This document shows positions 1-8,060 of a DNA stretch of 64,000 nt, piece by piece. Source of the DNA: 2-02-FULL-55-14 sp964473365. GTDB taxonomy: Bacteria; Bacteroidota; Ignavibacteria; UBA10030. The stretch is taken from the NCBI GenBank assembly GCA_964473365.1, contig CAYYOV010000008.1, positions 1 to 64,000 on the forward strand. Direction: 5' to 3'. The notes beneath the pieces were generated by a model. The model had not been told where the DNA came from, searched no databases, and saw only the letters and a list, made by a program, of their open reading frames with translations. Both the position numbers and the translations under genes were made by a program. Each line of letters opens with the position of its first letter. The stretch's first letter is position 1.

Positions 1-137
1 TTGTCGCCTTCGTTGAGCGTCTTGTAGCCCTCTCCGTCGATGGATTTGTAATGCACAAAGACGTCCTCACCGGATGAGCGCTTGATGAAGCCGTAGCCTT
101 TGGCATTGTTGAACCACTTGACCGTACCTTGTTCCAT
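1..137 (-). CDS. csp: Cold-shock protein, CspA family (3' part outside window)
   Basis: The minus-strand frame starts at ATG 135-137 and reads MEQGTVKWFNNAKGYGFI, followed by DVFVHY. These are the RNP1 (KGYGFI) and RNP2 (VFVHY) single-strand nucleic-acid binding motifs of the cold-shock fold. Family members have about 65-70 residues; the first 45 are visible and the rest runs off the left edge. A purine-rich GGAAGG lies 8 bases before the ATG. By family it should be a cytoplasmic RNA chaperone. Its upstream neighbour on the same strand ends about 245 bases away, so it probably has its own promoter, which I could not place. Confidence 0.93.
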   Translation of the reverse strand, partial: MEQGTVKWFNNAKGYGFIKRSSGEDVFVHYKSIDGEGYKTLNEGD

Positions 138-382
138 ACGGTACCTTCCATCTGAACGTGAAACATATACACCAGGCCTTTGTCTCCAGAACGCGTTGAG
201 CGTGCGGCCCTTCGGTCCACGCCCGCAGTGTTCAGCTCGCCGCGTTCAAGACCCTGACAGCATCCGTTCCTGCCACCCAGCCCACGTGCTGCTCGAGACT
301 CACGACAGCCAAACCGACTGGCGGTGAAGCAAAACCGGTGTGGTGAATTACGTCCGCAACTTATGTCGCTGCCCAATGAAAA
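138..382. other. Intergenic, nothing recognised
   Basis: This 245-base gap between the cold-shock start and the end of the polymerase-like gene has no convincing frame, RNA gene or terminator. It should hold the cold-shock promoter and a 5' leader, but no -35/-10 pair stood out. Confidence 0.4.
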
Positions 383-2647
383 TCAAGTCGCCCCGTCTGA
401 CAGGTCCAGCCAGATGCCCAACGACGTGTTTCCAGGCCCCCCCTCGCGCTTGGGCGAAGTGAATGGCTTGCGGACAACAGCGATCTCCGCATCGGCGAAC
501 GAGAAGAGCCCTTCGTCCCCGAATATCCTCGAAAAATCACCCTCACCGAACAAGATCTGGTAGCGCTCCAGCGATTGACGAAGCCGCTCGAGATAGTGTT
601 CTGAATTCTCGTCCGGAGCTGCTGGGTCCCAGAGCTCGGCCAGACGGCTCATGTCCGCCATCGAGAGGTCCCGTCTGTTCCCGGCAATGTAGTAGACGAC
701 GGTGCTGCCAGCCTCATGGAGCGAACGTTTCGAGGGGGCCTCTTCGTTCGAAGCGTCTCGGTTCGGCAAAGCGGTTTCTTGAGACCGCAGGAGGGCTTCA
801 TACGGGGCTGAGGGGTTCCGGCGGCGCGCGTCGCGATCGCGAACGTACTCAGCGAGCGAGGCGGCCAGCGTCTCCCGACGGCAGAAATCGGCCACGTGCC
901 ATGCTCGGCCCTTGATCCGTCGGACTGTCTCGACGGTCAGCTGATGGAGGCGGTTCCATTCCCGTCGCAAGATGAGCGCCGTCGCTTGCGAGTGATAGTC
1001 GCGGAGGAACGCTTCTGGAGAACGAAACGGGTGCGGTCGTGGCAGGGGGATGACGCTGGTTTCAGATACGGCGTACATGATCCGCGGCGCAAGTGATACG
1101 AGCGCTTCGAACGATCGCAGCATGACCGCGCGGAGGTGCGCGGGCAGGGTCTCATTGAGTTTTGCCCAGAACAACCGTAACCGCGCTTCGTCCCCCAGAT
1201 TGTCGGGATATTCGACATAGAGCCGCTCGCCCATCTCTTGGACGACCTGGACGTTTTGGCGCCGGAGTGACTGGGCCACGCGTGCGGCTGTTTCCGCGAT
1301 GGCGCGGTCGAGACGATCGGCCACGCTCGTCACATGCAGCCGCGATGTTCGGGCCCGGACGGCGTCCGTCAATCCGGTGAGTAAGATGACACCGACCGTG
1401 CTTTCGGGATCGGTCGGGGGGGCGCTCAATGTGGGCTCCCATCGCTCTCGAACGCGTCTGATCCATGCAGGCATACTCGCCGATGCGACCTCGCCCAGAT
1501 CGCGCCACGCAGCGGCCTTCGAGGGCACCAGCACAACCTCGGCTGCCGGGGAGAATAGTCCACTGAGGCCCGACGGTGCGATGTCGACCGGCGGTGCGGA
1601 GGGGTGGCCGGCAAACGGGACCGACGTTCGGGTGGTGATCGACTGCCCCACGAGCCACGCTTCAAGCCAATGGCCTGGGCCAGTACGTAACAGTCGGTCA
1701 GGTGGGAGGGGAATGGTGCCGATCAGGGCCAACAGGCTTTGCCACCATGGGTCGGACCATCGACGGGTGTCATGAAGGCGGCGTTGGAGCTGTGAGCCCG
1801 AAGGATGAGCGGCGGCTTTTCGTGGCTTGCGTGCGTCAGCGACGATCGCTTGTGTGGTCGGGCCAGCATGACGCATCGATTCCGCCGGGTCGAAGACCGA
1901 ACGCCCAGGGATCTCCCACGGTCCTTTGCCGATCGGAGAGGTTGATTGCCGAAGGCTGGAGCCGTCACGTCCGAACGTCGGCTCGACCGCGTGCAGCGCG
2001 CACCGCTCGGCGAGATACGGGAGCGTGAAACTCAGAAGATCGATGCCTTCAACGACATCCGGGTCGATGGACAGGAACCACTGCAGAAATTCCGTCAGGA
2101 GCGAAGGCTCATCCTGCTTGCGCAGCTTGAACGTGCTCTTGCGGCCATCGCTCACCGTCGCGCTGATCACCCGGATGCGGTCCTGTGACCGGTCAGATCG
2201 GCTCTCGCGACCTGGGGGCGACGCAGTCTCGATCGCCACTTGCATCCGTACGAGGTCGCCGGGCTTCAGACCACGGTAAAAGGTGTTACCGGTCGCGGTC
2301 AGCCATTGTTCGACCGGATCGAACAGGAACAGCAGATCGGGCAGATCGAGGTAGGATGCGACGCGCTGGCGTCGGCGTGCGCTTTCTACGGAAAGCACTC
2401 GCTGGATCGCTTCCCAGACTTGCGGCCAACGGTCGAAGTGAACGAGGGTGCGAAGTCCGTCGTTCCCTTCGAGGACCGACTGTCCGGCCGTAGGGACATC
2501 AGCGTCGAGCAGACTCGGGTCGGCGAGTGCCAACCACGGCTGGAAGGGAACCTCTTCGGAAATGACCGAGCCCCCTTCGCGCCTGTACACCCGCAGCGAC
2601 CTGTCATCCCACGGCCGAATGCCTACGATCCCTTCCACGACGCCCAC
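383..2647 (-). CDS. Family-B DNA polymerase homologue with degenerate active sites
   Basis: This 754-residue protein starts with GTG at 2647, 23 bases after slipin. It keeps the layout of bacterial/archaeal PolB proteins: an N-terminal region ending in DPVEQWLTATG (110-120), an exonuclease-like region, LLRTGPGHWLEAWL (319-332) where active relatives have a conserved TGxA helix, and a thumb ending in STVVYYIAG (648-656). The catalytic positions are lost. Exo I reads AIE instead of DIE (138-140). Exo II reads IDLLSFT (202-208) where active enzymes have HNxxxFD. The metal-binding DTD of polymerase motif C is replaced by MGE in VVQEMGERLY (468-477). It is not truncated and has no frameshift, so it looks like a maintained inactive PolB, perhaps structural or regulatory in repair. 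Family assignment is from motif memory and the function is inferred. Confidence 0.72.
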   Translation of the reverse strand: MGVVEGIVGIRPWDDRSLRVYRREGGSVISEEVPFQPWLALADPSLLDADVPTAGQSVLEGNDGLRTLVHFDRWPQVWEAIQRVLSVESARRRQRVASYLDLPDLLFLFDPVEQWLTATGNTFYRGLKPGDLVRMQVAIETASPPGRESRSDRSQDRIRVISATVSDGRKSTFKLRKQDEPSLLTEFLQWFLSIDPDVVEGIDLLSFTLPYLAERCALHAVEPTFGRDGSSLRQSTSPIGKGPWEIPGRSVFDPAESMRHAGPTTQAIVADARKPRKAAAHPSGSQLQRRLHDTRRWSDPWWQSLLALIGTIPLPPDRLLRTGPGHWLEAWLVGQSITTRTSVPFAGHPSAPPVDIAPSGLSGLFSPAAEVVLVPSKAAAWRDLGEVASASMPAWIRRVRERWEPTLSAPPTDPESTVGVILLTGLTDAVRARTSRLHVTSVADRLDRAIAETAARVAQSLRRQNVQVVQEMGERLYVEYPDNLGDEARLRLFWAKLNETLPAHLRAVMLRSFEALVSLAPRIMYAVSETSVIPLPRPHPFRSPEAFLRDYHSQATALILRREWNRLHQLTVETVRRIKGRAWHVADFCRRETLAASLAEYVRDRDARRRNPSAPYEALLRSQETALPNRDASNEEAPSKRSLHEAGSTVVYYIAGNRRDLSMADMSRLAELWDPAAPDENSEHYLERLRQSLERYQILFGEGDFSRIFGDEGLFSFADAEIAVVRKPFTSPKREGGPGNTSLGIWLDLSDGAT

Positions 2648-2670
2648 GCCAGAGCCTTGCCCGCGGATGG

Positions 2671-3429
2671 TCAGCGTTTCCCGGCGCCGCCCTTGAGGAA
2701 CGGCTTCAGGAGGTCGATGGGAACGGGGAAGATCGTCGTGGAGTTGTTCTCCGTGGCGATCTCGCGCAGTGTCTGGAGGTAGCGGAGCGTGATGGCACTT
2801 GGCTGCTGGGCGAGAACCTTGGCGGCATCGGCCAGCTTCTTGGAGGCCTGGAATTCGCCCTCGGCCGCAATGACCTTGGAACGCCGTTCGCGTTCAGCCT
2901 CGGCCTGCTTTGCCATTGCTCGTTGCATCTCCTGCGGCAGGTCGATGTGCTTCACCTCAACGTTGGAGACCTTGATGCCCCATGGCTCCGTTTGGTGGTC
3001 GATGATCTTCTGCAGCTGCAGATTGATCTTGTCCCGTTCGGCGAGCAGCTCGTCCAGCTCCGATTGTCCCAGGACGCTTCGGAGCGTGGTCTGTGACAGC
3101 TGCGAGGTCGCGAACATGAAATTCTCGACTTGCACGATCGCGTTTTCGGGATGCACGACCCGAAAATAGACGACGGCATTGACCTTCAACGACACGTTGT
3201 CCTTCGTGATGATGTCCTGCGGAGGCACGTCAAAGACGACCGTCCGGAGGCTGACCTTGACCATCCGGTCGATGAACGGCCAGAGCCAGATGATGCCGGG
3301 GCCCTTGGTGCCGATCAGGCGACCGAGCCGGAAAATGACGCCACGTTCGTATTCACGGAGGATCTTGACGGCGTTGGCGATCAGCAGAATGACCAGCGCC
3401 AGTGGAAAGATGATGAAGGGGATGTTCAT
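2671..3429 (-). CDS. Slipin / stomatin-like SPFH-domain membrane protein
   Basis: This 252-residue protein has a hydrophobic N-terminus (MNIPFIIFPLALVILLIANA), then REYERGVIFRLGRL and an SPFH domain (VPPQDIITKDNVSLKVNAVV, IDHQTEPWGIKVSNVEVK). It ends in an Ala/Glu-rich helix (QRAMAKQAEAERERRSKV) typical of bacterial slipins. The ATG at 3429 overlaps the nfeD stop (ATGA), which rules out the longer upstream frame. NfeD and slipin are classic partners: membrane-bound SPFH oligomers paired with a membrane protease in quality control. The polymerase-like gene follows 23 bases later, so the three are probably cotranscribed. Confidence 0.93.
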   Translation of the reverse strand: MNIPFIIFPLALVILLIANAVKILREYERGVIFRLGRLIGTKGPGIIWLWPFIDRMVKVSLRTVVFDVPPQDIITKDNVSLKVNAVVYFRVVHPENAIVQVENFMFATSQLSQTTLRSVLGQSELDELLAERDKINLQLQKIIDHQTEPWGIKVSNVEVKHIDLPQEMQRAMAKQAEAERERRSKVIAAEGEFQASKKLADAAKVLAQQPSAITLRYLQTLREIATENNSTTIFPVPIDLLKPFLKGGAGKR

Positions 3430-4724
3430 GACCGATTCTCCTCGTCGCGATGATGCGGTTTCACGATTAACAACAGTCCTTCGATCCGTTCGACTGTCAC
3501 GGTCGATCCAGCCGGAATGGGCGACCCGTCCGTACGAGCGTTCCACAGTTCTCCGAGCAATTCCACAGTGCCGTCGGAGCCGACGACAGTGCGAGCCATT
3601 GCCGTACGCCCCACGACGCTCTCCCGGCCGGAAGCAGGCCGGCCGCGTTGGGCCCGGAGGCCCAGTCCGATCACGACCAGGAAGAACAGGGCGGTCAGTG
3701 CGGCGGCGAACAGGATGACGCTCCAGGAGATCTCCACGAGCTCCAACCCGGACGTGGGTCGGATGAGCATGGTAGAGCCGAGCAGCAATGCGATCGTCCC
3801 ACCGATGGCAAGCAGACCGTGGCTCGTCACCTTCACTTCCAGCAGGAACAGGATGATTGCGAACACGATGAGAGCGATGCCGGCATAGCTGAAGGGGAGC
3901 GTCTGGAGGGCATACAATGCGAGGATCATGCAGATCCCGCCGACGACGCCGGGAAGAATAGCGCCTGGGTTGTATAGCTCGAACAGGAGTCCGTAGAGCC
4001 CAAGCAGGAACAAGATGTAAGCGATATTCGGGTCGCTGAGAATCCCCAGCAGGGTTTCGGCGAAATTCGGTGGTACCTCTTCGATCGTTGCACCGGAAAG
4101 GTCGAGCGTGACGGTCCGTCCACCCGCATGGATCACGTGTCCGTTGAGCGAGTCGAGGAGGGCCCTGTCGGAAGCCGCGATCAGGTCTACGACGCCGCTG
4201 TCCAGGGCTTCGGTGGCGGAGAGGGCGACACTGTTTCGCACCGCGTTCTCCGCCCACGCGAGGTTCCGGTGCCGTTGCTGCGCGATCGCACGGACGAATG
4301 CAGCGGCGTCATTGGTCGCTTTGGCGCTCATGATCGTGTCCATCGGGCCCTGCATTCCGACCGGATGCGCTGCGCCGATGTTCGTCCCCGGAGCCATGGC
4401 GGCAATGTGGGCGGCCAGGGTAATAAAGACCCCTGCCGATCCAGCCTGCGAACCGGCAGGGGTGACGAACACGATCACGGGGACCGGAGATTCGAGGATC
4501 TTGCTGACGATCGTCCGGGTGGACGACAATAATCCACCGGGCGTATTCAGGCGGAGAAGGAAGGCCGGCGCGTTTTGGTCTTTGGCCGCATCAAGCCCGC
4601 GTGTGATGTATTCAGCGGCAGCGGGCGTGATGGGACCCTCGACCGTGATGGCCGGGATCGATTGTCCAGAAAGGGGGAAAGTGAGGAACGCCGCAAGAGC
4701 GGCGCTGACGGCCCATCGGTTCAT
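3426..4724 (-). CDS. nfeD: NfeD-type membrane serine protease (ClpP class)
   Basis: This 432-residue protein has a signal peptide (MNRWAVSAALAAFLTFPLSG) and a ClpP-like domain. The domain carries LNTPGG (59-64), the nucleophile motif GSQAGSAGVFI (Ser96) and a Lys in IMSAKATND (Lys135), consistent with the Ser-Lys dyad known in archaeal NfeD. About four membrane helices (roughly 250-360) and a C-terminal OB-like NfeD domain follow. ATG 4724 was chosen because GGAGG lies just upstream and a longer frame would run through tRNA-Ser. The ATGA overlap with slipin supports a protease/SPFH pair. Confidence 0.93.
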   Translation of the reverse strand: MNRWAVSAALAAFLTFPLSGQSIPAITVEGPITPAAAEYITRGLDAAKDQNAPAFLLRLNTPGGLLSSTRTIVSKILESPVPVIVFVTPAGSQAGSAGVFITLAAHIAAMAPGTNIGAAHPVGMQGPMDTIMSAKATNDAAAFVRAIAQQRHRNLAWAENAVRNSVALSATEALDSGVVDLIAASDRALLDSLNGHVIHAGGRTVTLDLSGATIEEVPPNFAETLLGILSDPNIAYILFLLGLYGLLFELYNPGAILPGVVGGICMILALYALQTLPFSYAGIALIVFAIILFLLEVKVTSHGLLAIGGTIALLLGSTMLIRPTSGLELVEISWSVILFAAALTALFFLVVIGLGLRAQRGRPASGRESVVGRTAMARTVVGSDGTVELLGELWNARTDGSPIPAGSTVTVERIEGLLLIVKPHHRDEENRS

Positions 4725-4741
4725 CGGACCTCCTCGAAGGG

Positions 4742-4831
4742 TGGCGGAGAGAGTGGGATTCGAACCCACGATACCGTTGCCGGTATACCACCTTTCCAGG
4801 GTGGCCAGTTCAACCGCTCCTGCATCTCTCC
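4742..4831 (-). tRNA. tRNA-Ser(GGA)
   Basis: The minus strand folds as a class II tRNA. The 7-bp acceptor is GGAGAGA/TCTCTCC, the anticodon stem is CCACC/GGTGG with loop CTGGAAA (anticodon GGA), the long variable arm is TATACCGGCAACGGTAT, and the T arm contains GTTCGAATCCC. The discriminator is G and CCA is encoded (4742-4744). It decodes UCC/UCU. It lies 17 bases upstream of nfeD on the same strand, so the two may share a transcript. Confidence 0.97.
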
Positions 4832-4849
4832 GAGATGCCTTGCACACCC

Positions 4850-4878
4850 AAAGTACATAGAAATGACCGGACTTTCAA
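4850..4878 (-). promoter_or_regulatory. Promoter of tRNA-Ser(GGA)
   Basis: Minus strand: -35 TTGAAA (4873-4878), 17 bp, -10 TACTTT (4850-4855). Transcription would begin near 4843, about 12 bases before the mature tRNA 5' end at 4831. Confidence 0.75.
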
Positions 4879-4909
4879 TCCGTGACATTCCCCCCAAAAA
4901 GGAGTACGT

Positions 4910-5326
4910 TTGTCCGAACGTATCCGAACAGCTATGGCTCAAAAGATCCTTGTCGCTGAAGACCAGGTGCACATCCGGCATCTGATCGAGTATAAGCTGC
5001 GCAACAGCGGCTACGAGGTGGTCTCCGTCGACAACGGCGAAGCGGCGTTGGCCACGGCGCGTACTGTCGGTCCCGACCTGATCCTCCTTGACGTCATGAT
5101 GCCGCTCATGACAGGGTTCGAGGTGCTTGTAGCCCTGAAGGCCGATGCCGGCACGCGAGAGATCCCTGTCCTCCTCGTTACGGCCCAGAGCAAGGAGCAT
5201 GAAGTGCTCCGGGGTCTCGAACTCGGGGCGGAAGACTACATCACGAAACCGTTCAGCCCGAACGAACTGGCTGCCCGCGTCAAGAAGACCCTGCTGACCC
5301 GCGGCCGCTCCACTCCCCCACGCTGA
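4910..5326 (+). CDS. Single-domain response regulator
   Basis: This 138-residue receiver domain has the acidic pocket ED (17-18), phospho-acceptor Asp61 (LILLDVMMP), Thr91 and Lys113 (YITKPF). No output domain is attached. TTG 4910 was chosen because AAGGAG lies 5 bases upstream; ATG 4934 has no ribosome-binding site. The stop overlaps the next start (TGATG). By family it would relay phosphorylation to a partner. The context suggests control of the downstream membrane and glycosyltransferase genes. The cognate kinase is not in the window. Confidence 0.92.
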   Translation: MSERIRTAMAQKILVAEDQVHIRHLIEYKLRNSGYEVVSVDNGEAALATARTVGPDLILLDVMMPLMTGFEVLVALKADAGTREIPVLLVTAQSKEHEVLRGLELGAEDYITKPFSPNELAARVKKTLLTRGRSTPPR

Positions 5327-6444
5327 TGAGCCTGACGCTGTTCGTCTTCCTCATCCTTACCGCGTCAGTCACCCTTCTGGTCTTGATGACGTCGGTGATC
5401 CTGCTGGCGATGAAACAGGCGTCGTCGCGCCGGAAACGCTCGATGCTCCGGTTGCAGGAGTCGTATGGCCTCGCCGTGTCCGAATTCCTGGTCGCTGACT
5501 TTCCCCCCGTACCACCTGGAACGTCTCATGAAAGTCATTTTGAACCCTACCGGGAATTCACCCGAACGATCGAACGCGGATTCGGCCGGCAGCGTTCGCT
5601 GCGCCGGTCTGCGTTCCTTTCTGTCCTGACATCGACGGCGGCCGACGTATCGGGTGAGACGTCTGAGCGCATCGTCTTTCTCGCCTACGAGCTCGGATTC
5701 GTTGATGACCTTGTCGCCAAGCTCGAGCATCGTCGATGGTGGGTCCGGGCAGAGGCGGCGATGCATCTTGGAACGCTGCGGGCGCGGGGTTCGACGGCCG
5801 CCCTCGCAGCCGCGCTCGAGGACCCGCATGCCGGCGTTCGCTTGCAGGCGCTGCGGGCGCTCCTCCACGTTGTCGGCGTGGAGGCCTTTGGCTCTATCTT
5901 CCGGTCCATGCGCAACCTGTCTCATTGGGAAATGATGGAGCTGTCTGTGAGCGTGAAAGCGCACGGACCTGCGGCAGTGCCGTATCTGCTGGAAGGACTC
6001 TCCGCACGCGACGTCACCATCGTGGAATTGTGCATCGAGCTCCTGGCGGAGGTCGGATTTGTGGAAAGTGTTCAACGTCTCCGGGATATGGCGGCGACGT
6101 ATCCCAACACGACGATACGGGCCAAAGCCGTCGAGGCCCTTGGTCGGTTGGGTGACGGTCGTTCCGAAGCCCTTCTGCTCGAGTATGTGTCGCATCCCCT
6201 TCAGGTCCTGCGGCTCCGGTCGATGGAAGCGCTGAGGGCTGTGGGTACTGCCAGCGCCGTGCCAGCGCTGCACCAGCGACTGAAGGACGGACCGTTGGAG
6301 GAGAAGATCGCCGCGGCCCGTGCTCTTGTGGCGGCCGGTGACCAGGGGTTGTCCACCCTCCACGCCTTCGCTCACGGCCCCGAGGGGATCCTGCGTGATG
6401 TCGTCGCGCAGGTGCTCGAAGAAGCGGGTGAGGTGGCCCCATGA
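5326..6444 (+). CDS. Membrane-anchored HEAT-repeat protein
   Basis: This 372-residue protein has one N-terminal transmembrane helix (LFVFLILTASVTLLVLMTSV), a basic stretch, then a cytoplasmic alpha-solenoid. Its HEAT-like repeats include WWVRAEAAMHLGTLRARG, VRLQALRALLHVVG and LRLRSMEALRAVGTASAV. HEAT solenoids are protein-binding scaffolds. The gene lies between a lone receiver (TGATG overlap) and a processive glycosyltransferase (ATGA overlap), so it could be the coupling element between them; that is inference. No catalytic motif is seen. Confidence 0.8.
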   Translation: MSLTLFVFLILTASVTLLVLMTSVILLAMKQASSRRKRSMLRLQESYGLAVSEFLVADFPPVPPGTSHESHFEPYREFTRTIERGFGRQRSLRRSAFLSVLTSTAADVSGETSERIVFLAYELGFVDDLVAKLEHRRWWVRAEAAMHLGTLRARGSTAALAAALEDPHAGVRLQALRALLHVVGVEAFGSIFRSMRNLSHWEMMELSVSVKAHGPAAVPYLLEGLSARDVTIVELCIELLAEVGFVESVQRLRDMAATYPNTTIRAKAVEALGRLGDGRSEALLLEYVSHPLQVLRLRSMEALRAVGTASAVPALHQRLKDGPLEEKIAAARALVAAGDQGLSTLHAFAHGPEGILRDVVAQVLEEAGEVAP

Positions 6445-7871
6445 GTCTCATGGACCTCTTCGAGATCACGCTCCACGCGTATGTGGCTTTCTCGATCCTG
6501 TATTTCGTCGGCGTAAACCTGACGTACGTCGTCTTGCTGTACCGGTCGTTCGGCGAGGTCATGCAGGCGGTTCGGCAGGCTCGCTTCACGGACTATCGCA
6601 TCGTCGTCCAATCGGAGATCACACCTCCGGTATCGATCCTGGCACCGGCCTACAATGAACAGGCCGGGATCGTGGATTCGGTGAAAAGCCTGCTGAAGCT
6701 GTCTTACGGAGAGTACGAGGTCGTTGTCATCAATGACGGATCGAAGGACGCGACCCTCGAACTATTGCTCGCGGAGTTTGATCTGGTGCGCTCCCACAGG
6801 GTGTACCAGGCATCGATCGCGACGCGTCCTGTGCGCGGACTGTACCGGTCAAGAAGCGCGGCCTACAAGAACCTGACGGTCGTCGACAAGGAGAACGGCG
6901 GGAAGGCGGATGCGCTCAATGCGGGGATCAACGCCGCGCAGTACGATTTCGTCTGCTGCGTCGATGCGGACTCGATCCTCGAGGACGACGCATTGCAGAA
7001 GGTCATGAAGCCGTTCCTCGATGATCCCACGGTCATCGCTTCGGGTGGGATCGTCCGGATCGCCAACGGATGCGATGTCGTGAACGGACGGGTCGTTCGT
7101 GTCGGTCTGTCGAGGAAACTTCTTCCGCTGTTCCAAGTGGTGGAATATTTCCGGGCGTTCCTGTCCGGACGGATGGGGTGGCAAAGCCTGAATGCGTTGC
7201 TGATCATCTCCGGCGCGTTCGGGATGTTCAGCCGGAAGGCCGTGATCGAAGTTGGGGGATATGACGCCGACACGGTGGGGGAGGACATGGAACTTGTCGT
7301 TCGCATGCATCGCCACTTCCGGGATGCCCGAAGGCCCTACCGGATCATGTTCGTCCCCGACCCGGTCTGCTGGACCGAAGCTCCGGAAACGCTTCGTGTC
7401 CTCGGATCCCAGCGCAATCGCTGGCACCGTGGATTGGCCGATGTGCTCAACATCCATCAGGACATGATCTTCAACGAACGGTACGGCGTCGTCGGCACGC
7501 TTGCATTGCCGTACTTTCTCATGGTGGAACTGCTCGGACCGCTCATCGAGGCGTTCGGGTATGCCTCGCTGGTGGTGTTGCTGGCCCTTGACCGGCTCGA
7601 TCCGGTCATGACCGGCCTCTTCTTGATCGCGGCCATTGTCTATGGTGTGATGTTCTCCGTCGGCGCTGTGCTTCTCGAAGAGATCTCCTTCAAGCGCTAT
7701 CCTAACCCGAAACACCTCGCGTTGCTGCTGAGCATGGGGATCATCGAAAACTTTGGGTACCGGCAGATGACTGTCTACTGGCGCCTGATGGGGTTTTGGA
7801 AGTACGTGCGGGGGGAGAAAGCGTGGGGAAAAATGGAGCGGGCGGGCTTTCATCAGGCCAAGCCGGCATAA
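6441..7871 (+). CDS. Processive GT2 glycosyltransferase, membrane polysaccharide synthase-like
   Basis: This 476-residue protein has an N-terminal transmembrane segment (about 10-35) and a GT-A domain. Motifs are SILAPAYNEQ (65-74), VINDGSKD (D99), DxD in CVDADS (D175, D177), the GED acceptor base (D282) and QRNRW (324-328), the Q/RxxRW motif of processive synthases such as BcsA, PgaC and hyaluronan synthase. C-terminal membrane helices (about 355-430) would form the translocation pore. No PilZ domain is present. It should polymerise and extrude a polysaccharide from UDP-sugars; the sugar cannot be read from sequence. It overlaps the HEAT gene by ATGA. Confidence 0.9.
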   Translation: MSLMDLFEITLHAYVAFSILYFVGVNLTYVVLLYRSFGEVMQAVRQARFTDYRIVVQSEITPPVSILAPAYNEQAGIVDSVKSLLKLSYGEYEVVVINDGSKDATLELLLAEFDLVRSHRVYQASIATRPVRGLYRSRSAAYKNLTVVDKENGGKADALNAGINAAQYDFVCCVDADSILEDDALQKVMKPFLDDPTVIASGGIVRIANGCDVVNGRVVRVGLSRKLLPLFQVVEYFRAFLSGRMGWQSLNALLIISGAFGMFSRKAVIEVGGYDADTVGEDMELVVRMHRHFRDARRPYRIMFVPDPVCWTEAPETLRVLGSQRNRWHRGLADVLNIHQDMIFNERYGVVGTLALPYFLMVELLGPLIEAFGYASLVVLLALDRLDPVMTGLFLIAAIVYGVMFSVGAVLLEEISFKRYPNPKHLALLLSMGIIENFGYRQMTVYWRLMGFWKYVRGEKAWGKMERAGFHQAKPA

Positions 7872-7930
7872 CATGCTGCCAGCTCGATGTTCGATGCGAC
7901 GGGAACGATCCTTTCCGGCATTACGACAAA

Positions 7931-7953
7931 GCCCCGCCGACGAGGGGCGGGGC
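7931..7953. terminator. Hairpin terminator between convergent transcripts
   Basis: GCCCCGCC/GGCGGGGC forms an 8-bp GC stem with a 7-base loop. It lies 60 bases after the glycosyltransferase stop and just beyond the 3' end of the oppositely oriented tRNA-Ser. The minus side is followed by TTTGTCG. It may serve both directions; the U tracts are weak. Confidence 0.6.
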
Positions 7954-7962
7954 TTCACAGTG

Positions 7963-8049
7963 CGGAAGGGGAGGGATTCGAACCCTCGATACCCTTGCGG
8001 GTATTCCGGTTTTCGAGACCGGCCGATTCAACCACTCTCGCACCCTTCC
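7963..8049 (-). tRNA. tRNA-Ser(CGA)
   Basis: Class II tRNA: acceptor GGAAGGG/CCCTTCC with discriminator G, anticodon stem CCGGT/ACCGG, loop CTCGAAA (anticodon CGA), a long variable arm and a T arm with GTTCGAATCCC. CCA is not encoded (GCAC follows), unlike tRNA-Ser(GGA) in this window. It decodes UCG. Confidence 0.97.
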
Positions 8050-8060
8050 GGAGACGAACA

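Noticed and set aside
4725..4847. Longer NfeD start upstream of 4724
   Set aside because: The extension is a translation of tRNA-Ser(GGA); ATG 4724 has a good GGAGG and begins a signal peptide.
5365..6375. 336-codon minus-strand frame opposite the HEAT gene
   Set aside because: It is antisense to a well-supported gene, rich in Arg/His/Gln, and has no domain or ribosome-binding site: a high-GC shadow.
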